From Paenibacillus sp. BK033 (GTDB lineage: Bacteria > Bacillota > Bacilli > Paenibacillales > Paenibacillaceae): a DNA stretch of 64,000 bases. Made by a program: the position numbers and the translations under genes. The notes beneath the pieces were generated by a model that was given only the letters and a program-made list of their open reading frames with translations, had not been told where the DNA came from and made no database searches. Shown piece by piece: positions 8,517 through 18,217 of the stretch (positions are counted from its first letter, which is position 1; every line of letters begins with the position of its first letter). The DNA lies in the NCBI RefSeq assembly GCF_004345425.1, contig NZ_SLVP01000004.1, positions 310,001-374,000 of the forward strand. The letters are read 5' to 3'.

Positions 8517-9392
8517 CTATATCGCATAACGGTTATGAAGGGTCTCCGCCATTTCGCGGACCTGCTCGGCCGTCGGCAGGATTAGGCTGCCTGCAGGGGG
8601 CAGACCTTTCTGGGCGGCCGCAATGACCTGCTTTACCGCTGCCGCGAACGCAAGCGAGGCTTCTGCCCCAAGCCCGGCAAGCTCCTCCAGGCTGGCGGTG
8701 CTGTCCGCCGTGACAACGGGGAAGTCGGCCGCATCCGCGCCTGCCGCCGCGATATCGTAGAACGAGCGGACCAGCCGGGCGCGCTCCGCGCCGGAGCCCT
8801 CCGCCACGATAAAGGCTTGAATGATGACCGCATGAGCCTGGCGCCGCTGGGCAATGCCGCAGAACTTGTAGCCGCCGATGCTGAGGTCGAAATCGCCGGG
8901 GCAATAGGCTCCGCTGATCTCCCCCTTGTCGACCTGCCGGCCCGACGCCTGCAGCGCCATCCGGATAAGCTCGTACATCTGCTCGAAGTTGTCGTGAAAG
9001 TGGAAATCAAGCACGTCGCTTTTCGGCAGAATTAACGACAGGTTCACGACGCCGGCATCCAGCGGGACAGCCGCTCCGCCGGAATTGCGCACCGCGGTAT
9101 CCCAGCCAGCGGTCTCCAGCAGATCCCGGGCAGCTCCGGCTCCCGGCAGGCGGCTGTCGCGCAGTCCCATGATAAAGGCGCGGGGATGGCGCCACAAATG
9201 GCATACCGCCGGTCCGCCTTTTCCGGTGCTTCTGCACAGCAGCTCGTCCAAGGCAAAGGCATACAGCGGATCCTCCTCCGAGAAATCATTCATTCGGTCC
9301 AGCAGGACAAGCCCCCGTTCCCCAAGCTGCTCGATTGCGCTCCATTTCATCTTTCGTACCGTCCTCTCTACCAGTTCCAATACTCCCATCAT
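8517..9392 (-). CDS. lipL: LipL-like octanoyl-[GcvH]:protein N-octanoyltransferase
   Basis: 291 residues of the BPL/LplA/LipB fold. Motifs: NSGGAAVPLDAGVVNLS in the middle and GAYCPGDFDLSIGGYKFCGIAQRR after it. Cys164 in AYCPG lines up with the acyl-accepting cysteine of B. subtilis LipL (GSYCPG in YwfL, from memory). Family knowledge: LipL moves the octanoyl group from GcvH to the E2 subunits of 2-oxo-acid dehydrogenases, completing protein lipoylation. A second cysteine, Cys178, is also present. The start is uncertain: the ATG used has AAGGGA upstream, but an inner ATG at position 9350 begins KWSAIEQ, closer to the Bacillus N-terminus. LipM is the main alternative; the GSYCPG-like context favours LipL. 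Confidence 0.82.
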   Translation of the reverse strand: MMGVLELVERTVRKMKWSAIEQLGERGLVLLDRMNDFSEEDPLYAFALDELLCRSTGKGGPAVCHLWRHPRAFIMGLRDSRLPGAGAARDLLETAGWDTAVRNSGGAAVPLDAGVVNLSLILPKSDVLDFHFHDNFEQMYELIRMALQASGRQVDKGEISGAYCPGDFDLSIGGYKFCGIAQRRQAHAVIIQAFIVAEGSGAERARLVRSFYDIAAAGADAADFPVVTADSTASLEELAGLGAEASLAFAAAVKQVIAAAQKGLPPAGSLILPTAEQVREMAETLHNRYAI

Positions 9393-9536
9393 ACTGATCC
9401 CTTCCCGTCAAAACAAGGCATGGGGGCAACCGCCACATATCCGCCGCTGCCTTCCGGGTAGCCTGTACGGAGCAAGCGCTCTATGAATATACTGCACTTA
9501 AGCAGGTAAGTTGATAGGTCGGGGGATGATCGAGCA

Positions 9537-10103
9537 TTGAGTAATATGAAGACGATTCTGGAGGCGCTGCCTCCGCGGCAGGTTAACAATAAGCTGTTTA
9601 TAGGTCCGTATACGATGGGAACGCCAATCGTGCTGTCATGGACGGAAAATACGATTGCGACAATCGGCAAGTTTTGCTCGGTGTCGAACACCGCAACGAT
9701 CTTTTTGGGAGGCAATCATCATTACGAGTGGATCAGCTCGTTCGCTTTTACCGCGTATATGACGCAGTATTTTACGGAAGGGGCTTATTCCAATGGCAAT
9801 GTTACGATTGGCAATGACGTGTGGATCGGACATTACTCCACGATATTGTCCGGCGTGACGATTGGTCACGGGGCGATTGTTGGCACGCATGCGCTGGTGA
9901 CGAAGGACGTACCTCCTTATGCGATCGTTGGCGGGAACCCTGCCCGCATCATCAAGTACCGTTTTCCGCCCGATGTCATCGAGAGACTGCTTCAAGTGAA
10001 ATGGTGGGACTGGGAAGCACAGCAGATTGAAGCGGCCGTTCCGCTGCTGCAACAGGCGAATCTGAGGCCGTTCTTCCGTTATTGCGCGAGGCTGGGTAAA
10101 TAG
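9537..10103 (+). CDS. Hexapeptide-repeat O-acetyltransferase (CatB/Vat-type)
   Basis: 188 residues. A left-handed beta-helix signature is visible as repeated hexads around residues 40-60 and 85-130 (VTIGNDVWIGHYSTILSGV, VTIGHGAIVG), with GGNHHYEW holding the catalytic-type histidine and the ending VVGGNPA-like VGGNPARI. This is the xenobiotic acetyltransferase group, which acetylates hydroxyls using acetyl-CoA; some members inactivate chloramphenicol or streptogramins, others act on sugars. The substrate cannot be read from sequence. Start: TTG at the listed position or ATG nine bases later, behind GGGGGATG. Divergent from the lipL-like gene. Confidence 0.87.
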   Translation: MSNMKTILEALPPRQVNNKLFIGPYTMGTPIVLSWTENTIATIGKFCSVSNTATIFLGGNHHYEWISSFAFTAYMTQYFTEGAYSNGNVTIGNDVWIGHYSTILSGVTIGHGAIVGTHALVTKDVPPYAIVGGNPARIIKYRFPPDVIERLLQVKWWDWEAQQIEAAVPLLQQANLRPFFRYCARLGK

Positions 10104-10112
10104 GGGAGAGAG

Positions 10113-10140
10113 GAGCATGCCGGAAGGTGTGCTCATTTTT
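10113..10140 (+). terminator. Intrinsic terminator after the acetyltransferase
   Basis: Stem GAGCA...TGCTC with an inner CC/GG pair around a GGAA loop, followed by ATTTTTAT. Confidence 0.55.
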
Positions 10141-10290
10141 ATGTCTTCTATGATAATTACTACTAACCATATAAAAATAGCATTTACACCTTCTGTAAGT
10201 TCCTGTAAAATCCAAGGCAACGACGAAATTTGACAGCGGTTACATTAAAAACGGCATAAGGATGCCTGAAGAAAAAAGGGGTTGAGGAGA

Positions 10291-11016
10291 ATGACGGACT
10301 CTGCTCACGATGTCAGGGATTATAGAGAAGAGCAGACCTTGCTTCGGGTGGATGGGCTCAAGCGTACATTTGGACGCGGTTCCAGCGCTGCGGTTGTCCT
10401 GCAGGGCGTTAATCTATCGATTGCGCGCGGCCGTCTGGTTGCCTTGAAGGGGAGATCGGGTTCGGGCAAAACAACGCTGCTTAATCTCCTTGGTGCATTG
10501 GATTCGCCCACGGAAGGGACTGTGGATTTCGACGGTATCGCGCTTAGCGGGCTATCCGACAAGGCGCGGGGGGACATTCGCAGGACGCAGATGGGGCTGA
10601 TTTTTCAATCCTTTGCTTTATTTCCTCTTATGTCAGCTTACGAGAACGTGGAATTCGCCATGCGGATAGCCGGCGTTCCGGCATCGGAGAGGAAGGAAGC
10701 GGCCCTGCAGGCGCTTGATTACGTCGGGCTGAAGCCGCGGATGCATCACCGTCCCTTCGAGATGTCCGGCGGCGAGCAGCAGCGGACGGCAATCGCCCGG
10801 GCAATTGCCCATAAGCCTAAGCTGCTTCTTGCCGACGAGCCTACGGCAGAGCTCGACAGCCGGACCGGGCTGCATATCTTAAGCGTGCTGCGCAATCTTG
10901 TCCGGGAAGAGGGCATGACGGTCGTCATGACGACGCATGACCCGGCGATCATGGAAATCGTGGATGAAGTCTATGAATTGGAGGATGGAACCATTGTTGA
11001 AGCTGCGAAATTATAG
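10291..11016 (+). CDS. ABC transporter ATP-binding protein (MacB/LolD type)
   Basis: 241 residues. Walker A GRSGSGKTT, signature MSGGEQQRT, Walker B LLLADEPTAELD and the H-loop TTHD are all intact. It resembles the ATPases that drive FtsX-type permeases (MacB, LolD, YtrE). Start chosen at the ATG after AAGGGGTTGAGGAGA; an in-frame TTG nine bases earlier lies within the ribosome-binding site. First gene of a four-gene cassette with a lipoprotein adaptor, a large FtsX permease and a second ATPase. Its end overlaps the adaptor gene. Together they probably form a mechanotransmission-type exporter; the cargo (drug, lipid or peptide) is unknown. Confidence 0.93.
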   Translation: MTDSAHDVRDYREEQTLLRVDGLKRTFGRGSSAAVVLQGVNLSIARGRLVALKGRSGSGKTTLLNLLGALDSPTEGTVDFDGIALSGLSDKARGDIRRTQMGLIFQSFALFPLMSAYENVEFAMRIAGVPASERKEAALQALDYVGLKPRMHHRPFEMSGGEQQRTAIARAIAHKPKLLLADEPTAELDSRTGLHILSVLRNLVREEGMTVVMTTHDPAIMEIVDEVYELEDGTIVEAAKL

Positions 11017-12016
11017 TTTACCTTTTGCCTTGCTCGTTAGCTTGTCCTTGCTTGCGGGTTGCTCGCTTATCCCGAATGAGGAAGAACCTTTAAAGCCGCC
11101 GCTCGTAAAGCCGGCGGAGCAGAATTATTCAACCGATGAGGTGAAAACGGGCGATATCCGCCGTGAAGTAAAAGGCTCCGGCGTGTTCGAATCCACGGCA
11201 AGCGAATACGCCCAGTTCAAATCGCAGGGCGGACGGCTGAAGAAGCTGTACGTTTCCTCCGGCGATAAGGTCAAGAAAGGAGATTTGCTGGCCGAGCTTG
11301 TCGTTGACGGTCTGGATGTGCAGACGCTCGAGCAGAAGCTGGCGGCGGAGCGCGCCGAATACGCCTTGAAGCAAGCGAAGCAGGGCGGAAATGCGCAGGA
11401 GATTCATCTTGCCCAGCTGCAGCTGGAGATTGAACAGCTGAAGCAGGACAAGCTGGAGCAGACGGCCGAACAGAGCAAGCTGCGTGCAACGATGGACGGC
11501 CAGGTTATCTTTGTCGAGGAGCTGGCAGAGGGGGATTTCGTGCAGCCGTACCAGACGCTTGTCCGGGTCGCGGATCCAACCAAGCTGCGGTTTTCCTATC
11601 GCTCTTCCGATGCCGGCAGCATCGGCGAAGTCCAAGTTGGCATGAATGCGGTGATTACCGCCGGCAAAAATTTTGAAACGACGGGCAAGGTCGTGCAGAC
11701 GCCGTCCTCCGCTCCGCTCACAACCGATGCCGACCTCAAATCCAAATACAGCAGCACGCTTTACGTGAATGTCAGCAAGCTTCCGGAGGGGGCGGAGATC
11801 GGCTCGAGCGCGAACGTATCCATCGTCCTCATGGAGCATAAGAATGTGGTCCTCATTCCGAAGAGCGGGCTCCGTTCCTATCTGGGACGTACGTTTGTCC
11901 GCGTGCTGGACGGAAAGGCTTTGCGGGAAGTAGACGTGGAGGTAGGCATTCAATCGGCAACGGAGGTTGAAATCGTCCGCGGGCTGAAGGAAGGCCAGAC
12001 GATCGTTCTGAACTAA
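10994..12016 (+). CDS. Periplasmic-adaptor-like (HlyD/RND-type) lipoprotein of the ABC exporter
   Basis: 340 residues from a TTG nine bases after GGAGG; an ATG nine bases earlier touches the ribosome-binding site and is less likely. The N-terminus is a lipoprotein signal ending LLAGCS, so the mature protein is tethered outside the membrane. A barrel-sandwich half-motif (KKLYVSSGDKVKKGDLLAEL), a helical hairpin rich in Glu/Gln/Leu (about residues 115-165), the matching second half (MDGQVIFVEELAEGDFV) and a beta-barrel follow. This is the layout of MacA/YknX-like adaptors. The gene overlaps the end of the upstream ATPase gene by 23 bases, consistent with translational coupling. Confidence 0.88.
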   Translation: MLKLRNYSLPFALLVSLSLLAGCSLIPNEEEPLKPPLVKPAEQNYSTDEVKTGDIRREVKGSGVFESTASEYAQFKSQGGRLKKLYVSSGDKVKKGDLLAELVVDGLDVQTLEQKLAAERAEYALKQAKQGGNAQEIHLAQLQLEIEQLKQDKLEQTAEQSKLRATMDGQVIFVEELAEGDFVQPYQTLVRVADPTKLRFSYRSSDAGSIGEVQVGMNAVITAGKNFETTGKVVQTPSSAPLTTDADLKSKYSSTLYVNVSKLPEGAEIGSSANVSIVLMEHKNVVLIPKSGLRSYLGRTFVRVLDGKALREVDVEVGIQSATEVEIVRGLKEGQTIVLN

Positions 12017-12048
12017 TTCATTTTTTTTCGCGAAGTGGAGGCTTACCT

Positions 12049-14895
12049 GTGGCTTTATTGTCCATGATTGTGCGTAAAATGACGCAAAACAAATGGCTGG
12101 AGCTCAGCCTTCTGATCGGACTTGTCCTGACAGTCGGCCTGGTCTCCAGTATCCCGACGTATACGGAGGCCATTCTGTCCCGCATGCTGGTAAAGGAGCT
12201 GGAAGCCTCGCAGCTGAGCTCTTATCCGGGCACGATGAATATGAAATATACATATATCGGCGTGAACAACGCGGAGCAGCGCATTAAGCAGATGCAGGCG
12301 AACGAACAGTTTATGCGGAGCAAAGTGCTTCCGGTCATCCCGGTTGATTTGCTTGAGAAGACCTCGGACCTGTACACGTCCGCGTTTGATCTCAGTCTTG
12401 ACCAGGCTCCGCCTTCGGGCGAGAAGAAGAAGATATACCGCACGAGCTTGACCAGCGTCAAAGACCTCGAGCAGCATATAAAGCTCATTGACGGACGGAT
12501 GCCGGCGGATAAGCCGGTTGACGGCGTTTACGAGGTGCTCGTGACGGAAAAGGGCCTGAACACGCTGCGTACCGTACTCGGTACGGTGTTTGTCTTCGAG
12601 GATCTCAATAAAAACGAGGTACGCGTAAAGCCGGTTGGCGTCATGACGAAGAAAGAGGACGATGATCTCTTCTTCCTGTCCCCGGATTTGGGCGGATTCA
12701 CGAGCTCCCTGATCATGAACAGCGACGTGTTGGATAAGGAATTTATCCGGACCCACCGCCTGCTGGTCAATTCGAATGCCTGGCATATCGTACCGAAATA
12801 TCAGGATTTGGAGCTTCGCAATATTGACGGGTACCTGAAAGCAGCCGAAATTATGAAGGCGCAGGTAAAAGCCAATTACCATTATACGCTGGAAGCGCAG
12901 TATGTCGACGTTATCGATCGTTACTTCAAAAGCTCCGATAATTTGCGCATTCTGATGTGGTCGCTCAACGTTCCCGTGCTTGCGATGCTTGGCCTGTACG
13001 TCTTTATGGTATCCAACCTGATTACGAATCGGCAGAAAACCGAGATTGCCGTTCTACGCAGCCGCGGGGCTGCCCGCTGGCAGATTATGCTGTCCTATTT
13101 GGCCGAATATGCGCTGCTTGGCGCGGTAGCGGTTGCCGCGGGTCCGCCGCTTGGCATGTTCCTGACCAAGGTGCTGGGCTCCTCGAACGGCTTTATGTCC
13201 TTCGTTCAGCGCTCCGGCATCCGCGTTCATCTGAACAGCGAGGTTTATTTGTATGCGGCAGCGGCAGCGGTTACCGCTCTGATTGTCATGCTAGTACCGG
13301 TTATCTTCGCGACCAAAACCACGATCGTCGGTCATAAGCAGCAGCTGGCCCGCATGCGGCAGACGCCATTCTGGCATAAGCTGTTCCTTGACGTGATTGC
13401 CCTTGCCGTGTCTTTGTACGGACTTAAAGTCTTCCACGAGCGAATGAAGACGCTGCAAACGCTTGGCCTCGATAATGAAGCGCTGCATATCGATCCGCTG
13501 CAGTTTGCGGTGCCTGCCTTGTTTATTCTGGGCGGAGGAATGCTGCTGCTGCGAATTTACCCTTATTTCTTGCGATTAATCTATTGGATCGGGCGCAAAT
13601 GGTGGCCGCCTTCGATGTATGCGACGCTGATCCAGGTCGGACGTTCGAGCGCGGGTTACCAGTTCCTGATGGTATTCCTGATGATGACGATCGCCACCGG
13701 CATGTTTAGCGCAAGCGCCGCCCGCACCATCAATCATAACGGGGAAGACCGGATCCGTTACGCGAGCGGGGCGGACGTTGTGCTTCAGGCCAATTGGCCA
13801 AACGACAAGCCGCCGGAAAATCCGGGAGGAGGGCCTCAGCAGCAACAGGCCGCCATCACGCTGACGAAGCCGGTCATCCACTATTCGGAGCCGCCTTTTG
13901 AGCCTTATACCAAGCTTGCCGGCGTCGAAAGCACGGCAAAAGTACTGATTCACGACAATGCATCCTACAGCACCGAGGAAGGCTCAGGCTCCGCCAAGCT
14001 GGTCGGAATCGATACGGATGAATTCGGTCAGACGGCCTGGTTCCGCGACGGACTGCTTGATTATCCGTTCTATGATTATTTGAATCTGATGGCCGCAGCG
14101 CCCAATGCGGTACTGATCTCGAAAACCTTGGCCGACGAGAACAAACTGAAGGCCGGAGATACGATCTGGGTAGGCTGGGATGGCATTGATATGCAGCCTT
14201 TTGTCGTCTATGCGGTGGTGGATTATTTCCCGACCTTTAACCCGAACCCGCGGGACGCCGAAACGCCGGCGCCTAAGCTGATTGTGGGCAGCCGCCTGCA
14301 GATTCAGACTTATTTGTCGCTTGAGCCTTACCAGGTGTGGCTGAAGCTGAAGCCGGGCGCCAGCGTAAACGATTTGTACCGGGATATCGAAGAGAAAAAG
14401 CTGGGCATCGTTGATATATCCGATATGAAGAGCAAGCTGACCACGGCCAAATCCGATCCGTTCCTGATGGCGGTTAACGGCACTTTAACGCTTGGTTTTA
14501 TTATCTCGCTTGTCATCAGCTTTGCGGGCTTCCTATTGTACTGGACGCTTGTATTGCGCGGGCGGATGCTGCAAAACGGAATTATGCGTGCCATGGGCTT
14601 GTCCCTGCGCCAATTAATCGGCATGCTGACGGTCGAGCAGCTGCTGACGTCCGGGGCCGCGATTGTGATCGGCCTGGTTACGGGCCTTACGGCAAGCCGT
14701 CTGTTCGTTCCTCTGTTCCAGAATGCCTTTGACGCGAAGCAGCTGGTACCGCCGTTTAAAGTGATGGTCGATCCGATTGACTCGATCCGGATCTATGTCT
14801 TTGTTGGATCTACCATCCTGATCGGCCTTATTATTCTGGGCTATATGCTCTCGCGTCTCAAAATCCATCAGGCGATTAAGCTGGGGGAGGATTAA
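12049..14895 (+). CDS. Large FtsX-like ABC transporter permease
   Basis: 948 residues from a GTG start behind GTGGAGG. The first helix is near residues 18-38. A large extracytoplasmic domain follows, then a cluster of helices (about 300-430, with the FtsX-type stretch TEIAVLRSRGAARWQI). A second long extracytoplasmic region lies at about 555-800, with a Pro/Gly/Gln-rich patch, and a final three-helix FtsX domain at the end (QNGIMRAMGLSLRQLIGML). The duplicated FtsX arrangement is typical of single-chain permeases served by a LolD/MacB ATPase. It lies between the adaptor and the second ATPase with short gaps. Confidence 0.9.
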   Translation: MALLSMIVRKMTQNKWLELSLLIGLVLTVGLVSSIPTYTEAILSRMLVKELEASQLSSYPGTMNMKYTYIGVNNAEQRIKQMQANEQFMRSKVLPVIPVDLLEKTSDLYTSAFDLSLDQAPPSGEKKKIYRTSLTSVKDLEQHIKLIDGRMPADKPVDGVYEVLVTEKGLNTLRTVLGTVFVFEDLNKNEVRVKPVGVMTKKEDDDLFFLSPDLGGFTSSLIMNSDVLDKEFIRTHRLLVNSNAWHIVPKYQDLELRNIDGYLKAAEIMKAQVKANYHYTLEAQYVDVIDRYFKSSDNLRILMWSLNVPVLAMLGLYVFMVSNLITNRQKTEIAVLRSRGAARWQIMLSYLAEYALLGAVAVAAGPPLGMFLTKVLGSSNGFMSFVQRSGIRVHLNSEVYLYAAAAAVTALIVMLVPVIFATKTTIVGHKQQLARMRQTPFWHKLFLDVIALAVSLYGLKVFHERMKTLQTLGLDNEALHIDPLQFAVPALFILGGGMLLLRIYPYFLRLIYWIGRKWWPPSMYATLIQVGRSSAGYQFLMVFLMMTIATGMFSASAARTINHNGEDRIRYASGADVVLQANWPNDKPPENPGGGPQQQQAAITLTKPVIHYSEPPFEPYTKLAGVESTAKVLIHDNASYSTEEGSGSAKLVGIDTDEFGQTAWFRDGLLDYPFYDYLNLMAAAPNAVLISKTLADENKLKAGDTIWVGWDGIDMQPFVVYAVVDYFPTFNPNPRDAETPAPKLIVGSRLQIQTYLSLEPYQVWLKLKPGASVNDLYRDIEEKKLGIVDISDMKSKLTTAKSDPFLMAVNGTLTLGFIISLVISFAGFLLYWTLVLRGRMLQNGIMRAMGLSLRQLIGMLTVEQLLTSGAAIVIGLVTGLTASRLFVPLFQNAFDAKQLVPPFKVMVDPIDSIRIYVFVGSTILIGLIILGYMLSRLKIHQAIKLGED

Positions 14896-14898
14896 CCG

Positions 14899-15777
14899 TT
14901 GATCCATTGCGAAGGTTTGGTCAAAATCTACAAGGCAAACGAACTGGAAGTATTTGCTCTGCAAGGCCTTGACCTCCATGTGGAGGCCGGGGAGCTGATG
15001 GCGATTATCGGCAACAGCGGCAGCGGCAAATCCACGCTTCTGAATATGCTTGGCGGGCTTGACCGCCCGACGGCGGGCAGCCTGATGGTGGACGGCAAGG
15101 ATTTAATGAAGTTCAAGGAACGGGATTTCGTGAAATACAAGCGGGAAAGCGTAGGCTTCGTCTGGCAAAATAACGCGCGAAACCTGATCCCTTATCTGAC
15201 CGCGCAGCAAAACGTCGAGCTGCCGATTCTGCTGAACGGCCGCCGCAAGCAGCAGCGGGCGCGCGAGCTGCTGGAAGCGGTGGGATTATCCCACCGGGCC
15301 CATCATAAGCTGCAGCAGCTGTCCGGCGGGGAGCAGCAGCGGGTGGCCATTGCCATCGCGCTGGCCAATCATCCGCGGCTGCTGCTTGCCGACGAGCCCA
15401 CCGGTTCGGTCGATACGAGGATGGCGGCGCAAATTCTTGAGCTGTTCCGTACGCTTAACCGGGAGCTTGGGCTCACGGTCGTTATCGTTACTCACGATCC
15501 GGAGCTGGCGCGCAAGGTGGACCGCGTGGTGGCGATCCGGGACGGCAAAATCTCCTCGGAGATGATTCGACGCAAATCTTATATGGAGGAGCTCGCCGAG
15601 CTGGAAGAGGACGAGGCGGAGAGCGAATCTCATGTCGAGTACGCCGTGCTGGACAAAGCAGGCCGCCTCCAAGTGCCGCATGGCTATTTGGAGGCGGCCG
15701 GATTCAAAGATCACCGCAAGGCGCGGGTCCAGCTGGAGAACGGGAGAATTATGCTGTCTCCGCCGGAGGAGGGTTAA
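14899..15777 (+). CDS. Second ABC transporter ATP-binding protein of the cassette
   Basis: 292 residues from a TTG start behind GGGGGAGG, three bases after the permease stop. Walker A GNSGSGKST, signature LSGGEQQRV, Walker B LLLADEPTGSVD and H-loop THD are intact. After the nucleotide-binding domain (about 225 residues) there is a ~65-residue tail rich in Glu that does not belong to the ATPase fold. Two distinct ATPases in one cassette suggest either a heterodimer or two assemblies sharing one permease. The stop codon overlaps the stop of the reverse-strand kinase gene, so there is no room for a separate terminator. Confidence 0.92.
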   Translation: MIHCEGLVKIYKANELEVFALQGLDLHVEAGELMAIIGNSGSGKSTLLNMLGGLDRPTAGSLMVDGKDLMKFKERDFVKYKRESVGFVWQNNARNLIPYLTAQQNVELPILLNGRRKQQRARELLEAVGLSHRAHHKLQQLSGGEQQRVAIAIALANHPRLLLADEPTGSVDTRMAAQILELFRTLNRELGLTVVIVTHDPELARKVDRVVAIRDGKISSEMIRRKSYMEELAELEEDEAESESHVEYAVLDKAGRLQVPHGYLEAAGFKDHRKARVQLENGRIMLSPPEEG

Positions 15778-18038
15778 AGAAAGGGGATGCGGATTTCCAC
15801 GCAGGTCCCTTCCCCGGGCTTGCTGCTATACTGGATCGTTCCTTTATGATGCTGGATAATTTGCTGACTGATCATAAGGCCGAGGCCGTTGCCCTCGGCC
15901 TTTCGCGTGAAGAAAGGCTCGCCCAGCCGCGCAAGATCCTCCTCGGGGATGCCAACTCCCTGATCCTCGATCCGAATTAGAATGCTCTGCTCCGATTCCT
16001 TCGCAAGCTCCAGCGTCAGCTCGCCTCCGCCTGGCATAGCTTCCATGCCGTTCTTCATCACATTCACAAGCACCTGCTTAAGCTGGTTGGATTCGCATCG
16101 AAGAGGCGGAATGCCGGGCTCCAGACGAGTGATCATCCGGACGTTATGGATATTGGCCTCGGAGTCCAGCAGGACGACAATATCGTTCATAATCGCATAC
16201 AGATCAGCTTCCTGATAACGGTCGGCTTGCGGCTTCGCGAATACGAGAAACTCGCTCACGATGAGATTAATCCGGTCTAGCTCGGATAGCATAATATTCA
16301 AGTAAGACTTGTCCAGCCTGCTGTCCTTCTGCATCAGCTGAACGAAGCCGCGCAGAGTGGTAAGGGGATTGCGGACTTCATGGGCGACGCCCGCCGCAAG
16401 CTGCCCGACAACCGACAGCTTCTCCGATCGGCGCATGATCTCCTCCGTCCGTTTGCGCTCGGCAATATCCCTCGCAATGGATGCGTAAGCAACGAAATAT
16501 CCCCGTTCGTCCCTAATACCGGACAACGTAATGCTCACTTCAACCGGCAGCCCGTCCTTGCGATACAGAACGGTCTCGTAGTCGGTTACTTGCCCGCCGT
16601 TCAGAATCGTTTTCCCCTTCTCGCTAAGCTCGTCCAAAGTCTCGGGCTTAAACATGGGCAGCTTCTGTCCGACAGCCTCTGCCAGCGTCCAGCCGAACAT
16701 GGTCTCGAAGGCGTTATTGGCGTCAAGGGTTCTGCCCTCAAGATCGACGACATGAATGGCGTCGGAGGTGTTATTGACGAAGGATTCCAGGTACTGCTTT
16801 GTATGGAGCAGCTCCTTGGCCGCGGCGGTGAGCTGCGCTTGGTAGCTGTGCAGATTATAGCTCATGGAGTTAACCTGCGACGCTAGCGCTCCGAACTCGT
16901 TATTGCTGTCGATCACAATCTGTTCGCCAAAGTTGCCCCGCGAGATATCGTGGACCCGCTGCATAATCATCTCCAGCGTCCGGATCATAAATCCGGCAAT
17001 AAGGGAGCTGCAGGCAATGGCGGCGCCAATCAGGCCAAGCGAGATCAGAATCTGGATAAGAAGCTGATGATACAAAGGCTGCTTGATGGCGGCATAATTG
17101 ATATTTACGACAATGACGGATTTGCTTGTCCCTGACATCGGAATAAAGCTCTTCAGAACCTTATGGCCATGAATCTTTGTTTTGGTTGTAACAATGCTTC
17201 CGGTCTGGTCGGCTTTCATCAGATTGGTATAGTCATGGACATCGATGTAGTTGTACCGGCCGAATATCATGCTCTGGGTATCCAGCTTGTAGTACGGCGG
17301 TGCCTTCTCCTTCAAGTTAACCATTTGGGGATCTTTATAATAAGCCGGGCTGAATCCGGAAATTTCGAGAATAGAAGGGTTATCCGCGATAATTTGCTGG
17401 GCAATGGCATCGCTGCTCTTCAGGTTCTCCAGATTGAAAAAGGCCCCGGCATGAACAATGGGATTAATCAGGTAGTTGGTTTTGTCATTATAATAAAAGC
17501 CTAATTTGTTGACGTCATTCAGATCGGAAGGAATGATTGTAATCGGCGGAGACCAGAAATGGTTCAGCTTTTGTCCCTGGGGGATGATGACCTGGCGCAT
17601 TTCGAACAGCTGGCTGAATGCGGTATACCAGTAGCCCAAAGCTTTGGAGCTTGCCCCGATCGCCTTGGCATTGGAGGACTTCTGAGCGGTTATGTCGTCT
17701 CCGTCCTTCGCCCAGAGCGTAATATAATCCACGCCCAGCTCTTGGCTTAGCCTGACGAGCTGCCCGTTGCTGATATTGTTGATATCGGGATCCAGCTTGC
17801 TTTGCGCGGAAATAGAGGCGAGCCGAAGCTTCTCGCCGACCGAATCCTCGATCAGCTGCTTTGATCTTTGCGCGGAATCAAGGGTTTCGCCAATCTGCTT
17901 GGCTATGCTCACCATTTGCTGCTCGGCGTCTTTTTGCAGTTGGGAAGAGGTAGAGAAATAGTAAATCGATAAGTTCAGGCTTAGGATGACAATGACGGTA
18001 AGCGATATGAACCAGGCCAGCTTGGTCTTGATAGACAA
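15774..18038 (-). CDS. Membrane sensor histidine kinase with HAMP and PAS domains
   Basis: 754 residues from a TTG preceded at eight bases by AGGAGG; an upstream in-frame GTG lies before that ribosome-binding site and was rejected. Order: membrane helix (about 6-28), long extracytoplasmic sensor region, second helix (about 325-350), HAMP, PAS (about 410-530, with FVAYASIARDI), HisKA with H-box AAGVAHEVRNPLTTL, then the ATPase N and G boxes (GVGIPEEDLARLGEPFF, GNGLGLMI). The phospho-accepting residue is the His in AHEVRNP. The N-terminal half of the kinase region resembles KinB/KinE-like sporulation-type kinases that lack a partner regulator in the same operon. No response regulator lies beside it here. 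Signal unknown. Confidence 0.92.
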   Translation of the reverse strand: MSIKTKLAWFISLTVIVILSLNLSIYYFSTSSQLQKDAEQQMVSIAKQIGETLDSAQRSKQLIEDSVGEKLRLASISAQSKLDPDINNISNGQLVRLSQELGVDYITLWAKDGDDITAQKSSNAKAIGASSKALGYWYTAFSQLFEMRQVIIPQGQKLNHFWSPPITIIPSDLNDVNKLGFYYNDKTNYLINPIVHAGAFFNLENLKSSDAIAQQIIADNPSILEISGFSPAYYKDPQMVNLKEKAPPYYKLDTQSMIFGRYNYIDVHDYTNLMKADQTGSIVTTKTKIHGHKVLKSFIPMSGTSKSVIVVNINYAAIKQPLYHQLLIQILISLGLIGAAIACSSLIAGFMIRTLEMIMQRVHDISRGNFGEQIVIDSNNEFGALASQVNSMSYNLHSYQAQLTAAAKELLHTKQYLESFVNNTSDAIHVVDLEGRTLDANNAFETMFGWTLAEAVGQKLPMFKPETLDELSEKGKTILNGGQVTDYETVLYRKDGLPVEVSITLSGIRDERGYFVAYASIARDIAERKRTEEIMRRSEKLSVVGQLAAGVAHEVRNPLTTLRGFVQLMQKDSRLDKSYLNIMLSELDRINLIVSEFLVFAKPQADRYQEADLYAIMNDIVVLLDSEANIHNVRMITRLEPGIPPLRCESNQLKQVLVNVMKNGMEAMPGGGELTLELAKESEQSILIRIEDQGVGIPEEDLARLGEPFFTRKAEGNGLGLMISQQIIQHHKGTIQYSSKPGEGTCVEIRIPFL

Positions 18039-18163
18039 ACGGTATTCCTCCTGAAGGTGCACAGCAATAGGATTATTTTACATATGGAATCTAGTATATC
18101 GCAGATGGGAGAACAGGGACATAGCGGATTGTGTCGAAATGTTCGATTAATTGCTAAACAAAA

Positions 18164-18195
18164 AAAGAGCATCCTTCAACCTGAGGCTGCTCTTT
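18164..18195. terminator. Intrinsic terminator between kinase and LiaF-TM-like gene
   Basis: Stem AAAGAGCA / TGCTCTTT with a 16-base loop. On the reverse strand it ends in a run of T, so it should stop transcription coming from the LiaF-TM-like gene. Confidence 0.65.
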
Positions 18196-18217
18196 CTGTT
18201 TTGAAGCAAAATACGGA

